DNA of 14,107 nt. It comes from VGKU01 sp964388785 (lineage in GTDB: Bacteria > Patescibacteriota > Patescibacteriia > UBA9934 > GWF2-40-263). The stretch covers positions 1 through 14,107 of the forward strand of contig CAYMBX010000027.1 of assembly GCA_964388785.1 (NCBI GenBank), in the 5' to 3' direction. The notes beneath the pieces are model-generated. The model saw only the letters and a list, made by a program, of their open reading frames with translations, made no database searches and was not told the origin of the DNA. The position numbers and the translations under genes are program-made. The first letter of the stretch is position 1, and each line of letters begins with the position of its first letter. Of the stretch, positions 1-6,486 are shown piece by piece.

Positions 1-1070
1 ATCTCCCCAAGCAATTGTTGCCGTCCAGGCAGTCCCACAAACGATTTGAGCGTGTGATGAATCTGTTCATCAGTCACGCCGGCAAAATGGGCCGCGAGCG
101 AGGCGGAAAGGGCATTCATGATGTTGTGTTCGCCTTTGAGGGTGGTGAGATCATGTACATGTGCAAATACCTTGTCTTCCGCACCCTTCATCTTCCATTT
201 GAGAAAATCGCCTTCGCAATACGCCCCAAACTTCCCGTCTGGAAGCGGACGAGAGGAAAACCAAAATACTTTTTTGGAAGGAACACGCGAAGCGATCTCG
301 TCCATTAATTCCTGATCCGCATTGAACAGAGCAATCTGTTCGGGTTTCTGTTCTTTAAAAATCAATTCTTTCGCCCACACGTAATGTTCAAACGAATCAT
401 AACGATCCAAATGATCTTTATAGGCATTTGTCAGCAGGGCGATATCCGGACCGCGACCAAGCCCTTCCAAACTTTCCAGAAGCCAGGAAGAAAGTTCGAG
501 CACGATCGGAACAGGCGTCTTTTCTTCCAGAAGCCAATCTAAATCCTCAAGCGGTGAACGCGTAATATTTCCAGCAACAACAGTCTTTGGATGGAGCGCA
601 TGAAGCATCTCGCCAAGCAATGCCGTGGTCGTGGATTTACCCCGTGTGCCCGTGATGCTGTAGATCGGGAACGGACAGTAACGGAAAAAAAGCGAGACAT
701 CGCTTTCAATCGGCACACCTGCTTGTTTGGCGATTTGAACAAATTGAGATTCCCGCGCCACCCCCGGATTTTGCATGACCAGATCGACATTGGTGAAATC
801 ATCTTCGTGGTGTTCCCCCAACACAAACACCGGCGGATAAATCGAACGATCCGGATACTCTTTTCGGTAGTGCGTATACCATTTCGTAATCTCGTCTACG
901 GACTCTTTGAGTTCCGCTTCCGTTTTGAGATCCGTAATCACAATCTGCGCACCGTGGCGCATGAGCCACTTCGCAGCCCCCACCCCGCTCCCTTGTTTGA
1001 AACGTCCAAGTCCCATCACGGTGACCATGGCGTCCTGAAAATTGTTGATGGAAGATAAGTCGATGGACAT
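1..1070 (-). CDS. murD: UDP-N-acetylmuramoylalanine--D-glutamate ligase (MurD), 3'-truncated by window edge
   Basis: Cytoplasmic ATP-dependent ligase that adds D-Glu to UDP-MurNAc-L-Ala in peptidoglycan precursor synthesis. The reading frame is open from the ATG at 1068-1070 to the window edge, about 356 codons; the C-terminal part lies outside. Visible Mur-ligase signatures: an N-terminal Rossmann-like stretch (VMGLGRFKQGSGV), the ATP-binding loop GTRGKSTTT around residue 141, ELSSWLLE near 192 (family ELSSFQLE), NAYKDHLNRY near 215 (family N-x-DHLDRH) and GEHNIMNALSAA near 313. GLPGRQ replaces the more usual GLPHR. It is the last gene seen in the minus-strand operon that starts with the ATPase, 77 bases after the glycosyltransferase stop. 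No good Shine-Dalgarno site precedes the start, but the leader carries a motif shared with ftsW and the mraY unit. MurC or another Mur ligase is less likely because of the ELSS and DHLNRY motifs. Confidence 0.93.
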   Translation of the reverse strand, partial: MSIDLSSINNFQDAMVTVMGLGRFKQGSGVGAAKWLMRHGAQIVITDLKTEAELKESVDEITKWYTHYRKEYPDRSIYPPVFVLGEHHEDDFTNVDLVMQNPGVARESQFVQIAKQAGVPIESDVSLFFRYCPFPIYSITGTRGKSTTTALLGEMLHALHPKTVVAGNITRSPLEDLDWLLEEKTPVPIVLELSSWLLESLEGLGRGPDIALLTNAYKDHLDRYDSFEHYVWAKELIFKEQKPEQIALFNADQELMDEIASRVPSKKVFWFSSRPLPDGKFGAYCEGDFLKWKMKGAEDKVFAHVHDLTTLKGEHNIMNALSASLAAHFAGVTDEQIHHTLKSFVGLPGRQQLLGE

Positions 1071-1098
1071 AATAGAAGATGAGGAATGGAACAACAGT

Positions 1099-1116
1099 GT
1101 CTGTCAGGATTGAAGT
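1099..1116 (-). promoter_or_regulatory. Shared leader motif upstream of murD
   Basis: On the plus strand this reads GTCTGTCAGGATTGAAGT. The same 18-base pattern, with a few changes, lies just outside the hairpins in front of ftsW (GTCTGTCGGGATGGAAGT, 8898-8915) and of the membrane protein/mraY unit (GTCTATCAGGATGAATGT, 10517-10534). Here the adjoining hairpin is missing or decayed. It sits about 30 bases upstream of the murD start. The function is unknown; it could be a regulatory leader, a protein-binding site, or the remnant of an intergenic repeat. Confidence 0.4.
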
Positions 1117-1147
1117 TTATTCTTCTTTAGTGCGTGTGAAAAGCTAA

Positions 1148-1810
1148 CTAAAATCGGCCGAAAAGACGCGCCAGCCGAACGGCCAGCATCGCCTTGATCA
1201 CCTCAAAAAACATCTTGATATATTGTACCACAGCGAGGGGCCAGGATACTTTTTGATATTTGCGACGAATGGAAAGACCTGGAAGTTCCACCGCGCCATA
1301 CGCAAGTCCGTGGACGCGGCAGAAATAATTCAAAGACGTCTCGACCATAAAACCGTGCAGATATTCAGGCGGCACCCCCTCAAAAACATCACGCTGCATC
1401 GCCCGTTCTCCACTAATCAGCGGGAGATGGTGCGAAAGCCGTGTCCAAAACCGACCGCGATCGCGGATTCCGATATTCATCGCACGTCCACCGGTCAACA
1501 CCGGCCAAAGAAGACGCTCGATATGCTCGGATTCGAGTCCGATCAAATCCGCATCGAAAAACGCAATGACATCCGAATCGGTATGTGCAACACCGTATTG
1601 CATCGCCTCGCCTTTTCCGCCTTTTTTCGACAGCACATGCACGAGTGCACCGGCCTGTTGAGCGCACGATGCCGTTCGATCCGTCGAGCCATCAGAAATC
1701 ACAAACACCTCATCGATCAATTCCGAAGCCGCAAGCGGCCGCACAACCCGAGCAATCGTTTCTTCTTCATTATACGCGGGAATCACCGCAGTCACGGTTG
1801 GTCGATTCAT
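1148..1810 (-). CDS. Family 2 glycosyltransferase (GT-A fold)
   Basis: Predicted nucleotide-sugar-dependent glycosyltransferase of 220 residues. The N-terminal GT-A domain is clear: VTAVIPAYNEEETI (residues 6-19), ISDGSTDRT (38-46), KGGKGEAM (63-70) and the metal-binding DAD at 86-88. The fold and spacing resemble dolichol-phosphate-mannose synthase-like and glucosyl-phosphoglycerate synthase-like enzymes, but the donor and acceptor cannot be read from sequence. The C-terminal third (residues about 185-215) is hydrophobic and basic and may lie on the membrane. Its ATG overlaps the TGA of the preceding gene as ATGA, so translation is probably coupled. It lies between an unknown gene and murD, which would fit a cell-envelope role, but that is inference. 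Confidence 0.88.
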   Translation of the reverse strand: MNRPTVTAVIPAYNEEETIARVVRPLAASELIDEVFVISDGSTDRTASCAQQAGALVHVLSKKGGKGEAMQYGVAHTDSDVIAFFDADLIGLESEHIERLLWPVLTGGRAMNIGIRDRGRFWTRLSHHLPLISGERAMQRDVFEGVPPEYLHGFMVETSLNYFCRVHGLAYGAVELPGLSIRRKYQKVSWPLAVVQYIKMFFEVIKAMLAVRLARLFGRF

Positions 1811-2415
1811 ACAAGGTGCAGACGAATGGACCGTTCTAATTCGCGGCCTTCTTTTTCAAGCCGTACCGCCTCTTCGTCTCCAAGAAACGCACGATGCTGA
1901 AGCGAATCGAGGGTTCGTGTCAAGTAGGTGAAGCAGAGCTGCTGTTCTTTCTGGGCGATGTGCTGTGACACGGGATCATCCGCCATCTGTTCAAAAAGAG
2001 CGGACGCCAACTTGAGTGGAATCATGTTAACGTTTACGTAAATGCGAAACACATCTTCATCTTTGAACTGTTGCGACAGGTATTTTTCCGCCGCGTATGC
2101 GTACGCACGTTTTGCCCAAAGGTACACAACTTCATAGAGCGGGTCACGAGCACTTTGCGCTTTGAGAGAATCTGGCAGGGATCCGGAAAAAAAATCATGC
2201 GGCGGACGAACCTCTTCCGGCTCCACGTCAATTGTGACATCCGTCTCGAACTGTTCTTCTGTCTGCAACTGCTCTTTAAGGACCCGATCTTCCATTTGTG
2301 AAACAGGGTCATGAGCCGATGGGCGATGCGCACGGTAGATGTCATCCATCTCCTCTTCAAGAAGATCGATTTCGTCACGATGAAATATCCATGGATTATC
2401 GCAAAGAAAGGTCAT
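1807..2415 (-). CDS. Conserved-looking hypothetical protein (202 residues), operon member
   Basis: I do not recognise this protein. It is soluble-looking, with no membrane segment or signal peptide. It has an acidic N-terminal half (EEEMDD, TDVTIDVEPEE) and a helical C-terminal half rich in Ala, Leu and Gln (from about VVYLWAKRAYAYAAEKYL to the end). I choose the ATG at 2413-2415 because GAGG lies 8-9 bases upstream; a TTG at 2428-2430 would add five residues. The gene overlaps the end of the translin-family gene by 20 bases and ends in an ATGA overlap with the glycosyltransferase, so it is firmly embedded in the operon. The translation shows no catalytic motif I can name. Confidence 0.75.
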   Translation of the reverse strand: MTFLCDNPWIFHRDEIDLLEEEMDDIYRAHRPSAHDPVSQMEDRVLKEQLQTEEQFETDVTIDVEPEEVRPPHDFFSGSLPDSLKAQSARDPLYEVVYLWAKRAYAYAAEKYLSQQFKDEDVFRIYVNVNMIPLKLASALFEQMADDPVSQHIAQKEQQLCFTYLTRTLDSLQHRAFLGDEEAVRLEKEGRELERSIRLHLV

Positions 2416-2959
2416 ACAGAATGTCCTCAAGCCGCTTCAAATTCCCTTTTGCTTGGTCGAATTTCGTCCGCAGATATCCGGTTGCGTCCAAATCCAACAT
2501 AAACTCGATGATCATTTCGACCGTGTCGCGTGCATCACGTACACGATCGGTGTTTCCTTGAGTGACTTGTCTGATCGTGTACCGGACAATTTCGCCCGTG
2601 GCATCGGAAAGACCTGCCAAATAAACCTGCGGATCCATTGCGCGCGCATCAATCGCTCCCATCTTTCCTTTGTCCAAGTACTGAGCAAAAAGCAGTGCTT
2701 CCGCATATTCTTCAAGCGCCGCGCGATATGCCCCTTCATAACGCAAGCTCTGTGCGCGCTTCATGGAACGCTCGGCCTGTGCAAACAAGTCCGCAGCTTC
2801 TTTAAACAAACCATTCGCGGACGCTCGATCATCGCAATGCAGCGCAAAAATAGCGCGCTTACTTTTGCTGAGCGCTTCGTTTGAATGAGCGATCACTTGG
2901 CGACGCACGTCGGCATACGCATGGTACTGGGATCGGATTTTGGGAAAAATCGAAGACAT
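2396..2959 (-). CDS. Translin-family protein
   Basis: A 187-residue, almost wholly helical protein with the translin/TRAX pattern: an N-terminal helix (YADVRRQVIAHSNEALSKSK), AIFALHCDD around residue 38, the family block EGAYRAALEEYAEALLFAQYL at about 75-95, YLAGLSDATGEIVRYTIR at about 113-130, and a terminal helix with TGYLRTKFDQAKGNLKRLED. Known family members are RNA- and DNA-binding oligomers; eukaryotic translin/TRAX (C3PO) is an endoribonuclease and archaea have homologues. Acidic catalytic residues of the TRAX type are not obvious, so nuclease activity is not claimed. The ATG lies 3 bases after the stop of the upstream 41-residue gene, without a clear Shine-Dalgarno site, suggesting coupling. 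Automated pipelines may label such proteins haloacid dehalogenase, which the sequence does not support. Confidence 0.8.
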   Translation of the reverse strand: MSSIFPKIRSQYHAYADVRRQVIAHSNEALSKSKRAIFALHCDDRASANGLFKEAADLFAQAERSMKRAQSLRYEGAYRAALEEYAEALLFAQYLDKGKMGAIDARAMDPQVYLAGLSDATGEIVRYTIRQVTQGNTDRVRDARDTVEMIIEFMLDLDATGYLRTKFDQAKGNLKRLEDILYDLSLR

Positions 2960-2962
2960 AGG

Positions 2963-3088
2963 TTAACGAAGACGCTGCAACAACTCGCGAATGAGCCGTT
3001 CTTGCTCATCTTTACTTGACGTACGGCGTCGAATAAGTGCCTTTTGGCGGCGGATGTATTTCGCCACGGAACGGGAGATGCGCTTCAT
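2963..3088 (-). CDS. Small basic protein of 41 residues, unknown function
   Basis: A very basic small protein (MKRISRSVAKYIRRQ... ending LLQRLR) with roughly one third Arg/Lys, probably one long amphipathic helix. It is supported as a real gene by context: its ATG overlaps the ATPase TGA (ATGA), a near-perfect Shine-Dalgarno AAGGAGGT lies 10-11 bases upstream inside the ATPase coding end, and it stops 3 bases before the translin-family start. Its charge would suit nucleic-acid or membrane-surface binding, but nothing identifies a function. A longer reading from 3271 would overlap the ATPase by almost 190 bases and is not credible. Confidence 0.7.
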   Translation of the reverse strand: MKRISRSVAKYIRRQKALIRRRTSSKDEQERLIRELLQRLR

Positions 3089-5739
3089 ATTGGCTGATAC
3101 CTCCTTTGTTTTAAATGAATCAATTCTTTGATCAACTCGATGACAAACAACTTGATCGTACTTATCATAAGCAACAGAAGCCATTCGGACAAGCCAAGCG
3201 GAGTGACTTCGAAAATTTGTTGGAGTATCGGCAGCATAAATGCGAGGAGCATGAGACCGAAACTGACGCAAACGCTCAAGAGGAGCCAGGGATTGGAAAG
3301 AGGATTCATGCGGAAAATCGAGTGGCGCAAACTCTTGATGGCAAAGACATAAATCAGTGTATCCAACGCAACCGCCGCAAACATGTACGTCCTGATACGC
3401 GAGACGTCATCAAATCGGCCAAGCAAGTACAGATAGAAGACCACAAGGCTGATAATCACTACGGTCCCGATGGAAAACATCAATCGACGCATTTCCTTGT
3501 TCAAGACCGGTTCGGTACGCGGGCGCGGAGTCAATTTCATCACATCTTTTTCGCCGGGTTCAAGCGTGAGCCCGATATTGGGAAATGTGTCTGCAACCAG
3601 ATTGATCCAAAGAATCTGTGCGGGCAAAAGCGGGAGCGGGAGGCCGAAAAGCATCGTGCCTGCAATCAGAATAATCTCGGTAAAACTTCCGGAGATCAAA
3701 TAGACGGTTGTCTTTCGAATGTTATCGAAAATGACACGTCCTTGTTCAATCGCCGACGTGATCGTCCCAAGATCATTATCAAGCAAGACAAGATCCGCCA
3801 CATGCTTTGCCGCTTCTGTTCCGGACCCGACCGCCACCCCGATATCCGCTGCTTTGAGCGCCGGCGTGTCATTGACCCCGTCCCCGACCATCGCCACCAC
3901 ATCTCCCCTGCTCTGCCACGCTTTGATAATTCGTATTTTGTGCTTCGGCTCCACACGCGCGAACACGCTTACACGCGAAATGCGGCGCTCCAATTCCTGA
4001 TCGCTCCACCCATCCATTTCTTCGCCCGTCACCACGGATCCAGCGTTCACTTCCAAACCAACCTGCAACGCAATCGCACGTGCCGTGCTGGGATGATCAC
4101 CGGTCGCCATAATTGTTCGCACCCCCGCCGCTTTTGCCTGCGCAATCTGCACACGGGCCTGCTCGCGAACCGGATCGCTCAGGCCCACCATCCCAAGCCA
4201 GACAAAATCCTCAAGCATCTCGCGAGATAATTCGCTTTCTTTCTGCTTGATCTCTTTGCGGACAAATGCCACGAGACGGATTCCCTCAGAAGCATGCCGC
4301 TCCATTTGGGCAAACACCTGTTTCTGTCGTGTCTGGCTAAACTCTTTTCTTTCCCCACGCTCTTCGATAAACGAACAAAATTTCACAAGACGATCCGGTG
4401 CGCCTGAGAGAATCACAAAGGCGGATTTTTGATTCCGATGCGCGGTGGCGAGATATTTGAATGAGGAGTCAAAAGGAATCTCTGAGTATCGTGGTGTTTC
4501 ACGCACCACCGCATCGACATCGATCCCCAACTCGATGGCGAAACGCAACAGTGCTCGATCCGTGGGACTTCCGCGCAAAACCGGATTGATTCCGTCGGAA
4601 ACACGCTCCGCATTATTACACAACACAAGTGCGTTCATCAGACGTTGAGCCGTCGGATGTGACGGAACGTTTTTCGCGTGCGAAAGTTCATACGTCTGGT
4701 CAATGGTGATGAGATGGGTTGCACGCATTTCTCCTTCCGTCAGGGTTCCGGTTTTGTCGGTACAAATCACTGACACGCTTCCCAGTGTTTCTGCACCAAC
4801 CAAACGGCGTACAAGCGATCGACGAAGCAAGATCCGGTGCATTCCAATGGCTAAAATAATCGTCACGGAAATCACCAACCCCTCCGGAATCGCCGCCACG
4901 GCAAGGGCAACGGAAATTTTTAGCATATCGACTATGCGATAGCCTAAAAACGGTCCGAGCACGAATAAGACGACGATTAACAATGAAATAATGACGGCAA
5001 TATGTTTTGCGAGAACAACTAACTGCTGCTGCAATGGAGTAGCCACCTCTTCCGACTCACTCACCAATTTTGCGATTTGACCGATCTGTGTACGAATACC
5101 TGTTTCGACCACAACCGCAACCCCTTTTCCTCCCACCACAGACGTTCCCGCGTACACCATATCCTTGCGTTCTGCGAGCACACTCGATTCCGAAACCGGA
5201 CGCGTTTGTTTTTTAACCGGTTGCGATTCACCGGTCAGAACCGCTTCATTGATCTGCAAATCCACGCTTTGAATCAGACGCGCATCAGCCGTTACACGAT
5301 CGCCCGTCTGAAGAATCAATATATCCCCAACAACAAGCGCATCGGCGGCAATCTGCAATTCTTCTCCCGCCCGTCGCACAAGTGCCTTTGGTTGGACAAG
5401 CGCACGCAAATGCTCAAGTGCACGGTTTGCTTTCAATTCTTGAATGAATCCGATGATCGTGTTCAAAAAAATCGCGCCCAAAATGATCGCTGTATCCGTC
5501 CACTCCTGAAGCAAGATCGTAATAATGGATGCGCCAAGCAAGACGTAAATCATCGGACTGCCGAATTGACGAAAAAAAAGAATCCACCACTGGAGTGGTT
5601 TTTCCTTGGGCAATGCGTTAAGACCGTCTTGCTCCCGACGTTTCCTCACCTCGTCTTCTGTGAGTCCTTCCTTTTGTGTCTGTTGAAGACGCATGACCTC
5701 TTCAACGGTTTTCGCGTACCAAAAAACGGATTGGGGCAT
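3085..5739 (-). CDS. P-type cation-transporting ATPase, Ca2+-type (P2A-like)
   Basis: Membrane pump of 884 residues, full length for the P2 family. Order of signatures: N-terminal cation-ATPase domain (about 1-70), TM1-2 (about 60-100), actuator TGES at 169-172, TM3-4 with the ion-site VAAIPEGL at 281-288, phosphorylation motif DKTGTLT at 328-334 (Asp328), nucleotide-binding region (FDSSFK 423-428; SGAPD 445-449 where KGAPE is usual), TGDHP 546-550, hinge MVGDGVND 617-624, then TM5-10. Candidate ion ligands match SERCA site II in part: Glu286 (TM4), Glu688 (TM5), and Asn713/Asp717 in NLVADTFPN (TM6), with Ala where SERCA has Thr799. Ca2+ or a related divalent cation is the best guess; Na+/K+ or Mg2+ transport is not excluded. 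First gene of the operon; an extended -10 box lies 9 bases from the ATG. Confidence 0.9.
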   Translation of the reverse strand: MPQSVFWYAKTVEEVMRLQQTQKEGLTEDEVRKRREQDGLNALPKEKPLQWWILFFRQFGSPMIYVLLGASIITILLQEWTDTAIILGAIFLNTIIGFIQELKANRALEHLRALVQPKALVRRAGEELQIAADALVVGDILILQTGDRVTADARLIQSVDLQINEAVLTGESQPVKKQTRPVSESSVLAERKDMVYAGTSVVGGKGVAVVVETGIRTQIGQIAKLVSESEEVATPLQQQLVVLAKHIAVIISLLIVVLFVLGPFLGYRIVDMLKISVALAVAAIPEGLVISVTIILAIGMHRILLRRSLVRRLVGAETLGSVSVICTDKTGTLTEGEMRATHLITIDQTYELSHAKNVPSHPTAQRLMNALVLCNNAERVSDGINPVLRGSPTDRALLRFAIELGIDVDAVVRETPRYSEIPFDSSFKYLATAHRNQKSAFVILSGAPDRLVKFCSFIEERGERKEFSQTRQKQVFAQMERHASEGIRLVAFVRKEIKQKESELSREMLEDFVWLGMVGLSDPVREQARVQIAQAKAAGVRTIMATGDHPSTARAIALQVGLEVNAGSVVTGEEMDGWSDQELERRISRVSVFARVEPKHKIRIIKAWQSRGDVVAMVGDGVNDTPALKAADIGVAVGSGTEAAKHVADLVLLDNDLGTITSAIEQGRVIFDNIRKTTVYLISGSFTEIILIAGTMLFGLPLPLLPAQILWINLVADTFPNIGLTLEPGEKDVMKLTPRPRTEPVLNKEMRRLMFSIGTVVIISLVVFYLYLLGRFDDVSRIRTYMFAAVALDTLIYVFAIKSLRHSIFRMNPLSNPWLLLSVCVSFGLMLLAFMLPILQQIFEVTPLGLSEWLLLLMISTIKLFVIELIKELIHLKQRRYQPI

Positions 5740-5748
5740 AGTTTGTTC

Positions 5749-5757
5749 ATTTTATCA
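5749..5757 (-). promoter_or_regulatory. Extended -10 promoter of the ATPase operon, near-leaderless
   Basis: On the minus strand TGA-TAAAAT forms an extended -10 (TGnTAAAAT) without a convincing -35. A start about 7 bases downstream would fall within 2-4 bases of the ATPase ATG at 5739, predicting a leaderless or very short-leader mRNA. This agrees with the lack of a Shine-Dalgarno site before that ATG. The geometry is the same as for tdk and the nifU-like gene. Confidence 0.45.
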
Positions 5758-5783
5758 GAAAAACGCATTGGCTGCGCGTAAAA

Positions 5784-5816
5784 CCTCTTGCCAAAGAGGA
5801 CAAACCTTGATATAGT
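5784..5816 (+). promoter_or_regulatory. Sigma70-type promoter of the tRNA-Lys unit
   Basis: TTGCCA (5788-5793), a 17-base spacer, and TATAGT (5811-5816) make a strong promoter. The predicted start is near 5823, 20 bases before the first tRNA-Lys copy. The -35 box lies inside a perfect small palindrome, CCTCTT-GCCA-AAGAGG (5784-5799), which could be an operator or a hairpin. No equally good promoter is seen between the two tRNA copies, so the intact tRNA may depend on this one. Confidence 0.65.
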
Positions 5817-5842
5817 CTCGTCGCTTGCAACTGATTTATCCT

Positions 5843-5900
5843 GCGCTGGTAGCTCAGCGGTAGAGCAAGAGCCTTTTAAGCTCGTGGTCGTGGGTTCGAT
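5843..5900 (+). pseudogene. 5' fragment of tRNA-Lys(UUU), 58 bases
   Basis: These 58 bases are identical to the first 58 bases of the intact tRNA-Lys at 6061. They include the 5' acceptor strand GCGCTGG, D arm, anticodon loop CTTTTAA and the 5' T arm up to TTCGAT. Identity ends abruptly in the T loop, where GGACGAGCG... follows. A possible continuation, CCCCACC, appears at 6017-6023 after another GAT, but the 3' acceptor strand CCAGCGC-A-CCA is absent, so no normal tRNA can form from this copy alone. It is nearest the promoter. It may be an integration scar, an insertion-disrupted tandem copy, or the first half of an unusual split arrangement. Confidence 0.8.
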
Positions 5901-6060
5901 GGACGAGCGAGCGAGAGAAAAGAACACATGACGCTTTTCTGTCGACAGGTCGTCATGTGTACTTTTCCGAGCGAGCGAGTCCAATCTGGCCGAGCCGTTT
6001 ACGGCGAGCGCCAGATCCCCACCTTGTCTGTGGGGATCGTTGACGGTACAAACAATTTTC
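5901..6060 (+). other. Palindrome-rich spacer between the tRNA-Lys copies; possible small insertion element
   Basis: Three successive hairpins fill most of these 160 bases. H1 (5901-5982): GGAC/GTCC ends; then the same 12-base CGAGCGAGCGAG on both sides as a direct rather than inverted repeat (5904-5915, 5968-5979); then GAAAAG-A-ACACATGACG paired with CGTCATGTGT-A-CTTTTC; and a central perfect palindrome CTGTCGACAG (5939-5948). H2 (5984-6016): ATCTGGC/GCCAGAT enclosing GCCG-TTTA-CGGC. H3 (6014-6038): GATCCCCAC/GTGGGGATC with loop CTTGTCT. No coding frame is supported. If 5901-6016 is an insertion, GAT at 5898-5900 and 6014-6016 would be its target duplication. This is inference. Confidence 0.5.
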
Positions 6061-6135
6061 GCGCTGGTAGCTCAGCGGTAGAGCAAGAGCCTTTTAAGCT
6101 CGTGGTCGTGGGTTCGATCCCCACCCAGCGCACCA
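6061..6135 (+). tRNA. tRNA-Lys (anticodon UUU), CCA encoded
   Basis: A complete cloverleaf is visible: acceptor GCGCTGG/CCAGCGC (7 pairs); D stem GCTC/GAGC; anticodon stem AGAGC/GCTCG (four pairs plus an A-G mismatch at the top) around loop CTTTTAA with anticodon TTT; variable TGGTC; T stem GTGGG/CCCAC around TTCGATC; discriminator A; and an encoded CCA at 6133-6135. A strong terminator follows immediately. Its first 58 bases are duplicated at 5843, and the only strong promoter lies upstream of that fragment. Confidence 0.96.
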
Positions 6136-6177
6136 ACAGAAACACCCCAGCTCGTCTGGGGTGTTTCTGTTTGTTTG
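6135..6177 (+). terminator. Rho-independent terminator of the tRNA-Lys unit
   Basis: A perfect 15-pair stem, ACAGAAACACCCCAG (6136-6150) with CTGGGGTGTTTCTGT (6156-6170), has loop CTCGT and is followed by TTGTTTG. It begins right after the tRNA CCA end. The stem is symmetric, so it could also stop antisense transcripts. Confidence 0.85.
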
Positions 6178-6203
6178 ACAATCAGATTTTATCCGGTTAC
6201 ACT
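6175..6203 (+). promoter_or_regulatory. Sigma70-type promoter of the CxxC small protein gene
   Basis: A consensus -35 TTGACA (6175-6180), a 17-base spacer and TACACT (6198-6203). The -35 box lies in the tail of the tRNA terminator. The predicted start is near 6210, about 25 bases before the ATG. There is no Shine-Dalgarno site. Confidence 0.6.
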
Positions 6204-6234
6204 TGCGTTGCTAATTCACATAAACCATTTCACT

Positions 6235-6405
6235 ATGTCAGAATCCGGAGTTTGCACAGCCTGTGGTGCAACCGCAGAGCTTAACGAAGAGCAAAAGTGC
6301 GCCAACTGTGCCGGTGGTTCTATGGAAGCACCTGCTGCGGAACCTGCAGCACCCGCTGAGAGCGAAGCCGCTCCAGCAGAAGGTGGCGATCAAGCAGCAG
6401 CTTAG
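6235..6405 (+). CDS. Small CxxC/CxxC protein with acidic Ala/Pro/Glu-rich tail (56 residues)
   Basis: A 56-residue protein in two parts. Residues 1-28 carry CTAC and CANC pairs (Cys7/Cys10 and Cys22/Cys25), a spacing suited to a single zinc-ribbon-like site. Residues about 29-56 are a low-complexity tail of Ala, Pro, Glu and Gly, expected to be disordered. The ATG at 6235 is chosen because a good promoter and its start site lie between 6175 and 6210, which excludes the longer reading beginning near 6175. It is a complete single-gene unit with promoter and terminator, and the only protein gene on the plus strand here. The function is unknown; zinc binding is inferred from the Cys pattern only. 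Confidence 0.75.
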   Translation: MSESGVCTACGATAELNEEQKCANCAGGSMEAPAAEPAAPAESEAAPAEGGDQAAA

Positions 6406-6436
6406 TCGTCCGTAAAAATCGACTCTTCACCGAGTC

Positions 6437-6476
6437 CAAAAACCACCCTGAGCTTGTCGAAGGGTGGTTTTTGTTT
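6437..6476 (+). terminator. Rho-independent terminator of the CxxC gene
   Basis: A perfect 13-pair stem CAAAAACCACCCT (6437-6449)/AGGGTGGTTTTTG (6461-6473) with an 11-base loop GAGCTTGTCGA, followed by TTTGC. The CCCTGAGCTTGTCGAAGGG core resembles a short palindrome that recurs in many bacterial genomes (from memory, not checked). A smaller hairpin GACTC-TTCACC-GAGTC lies at 6421-6436. Confidence 0.8.
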
Positions 6477-6486
6477 GCTAATCAAT

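Noticed and set aside
2963..3271. 102-residue version of the small basic protein
   Set aside because: It would overlap the ATPase end by 187 bases, whereas the ATG at 3088 has a near-perfect SD.
3115..4230. Plus-strand frame of 371 codons
   Set aside because: It is antisense to the clear P-type ATPase gene and its translation is rich in His, Arg, Gln and Asn without any domain.
5843..6135. tRNA-Lys interrupted by a group I intron
   Set aside because: The interruption is in the T loop and not the anticodon loop, the spacer is short, it repeats exon sequence, and I see no group I core pairing.
5646..6181. Two minus-strand frames containing a GIEPTTTSLKGSC-type peptide
   Set aside because: This peptide is the well-known false translation of the antisense strand of a tRNA gene; the frames cover the two tRNA-Lys copies.
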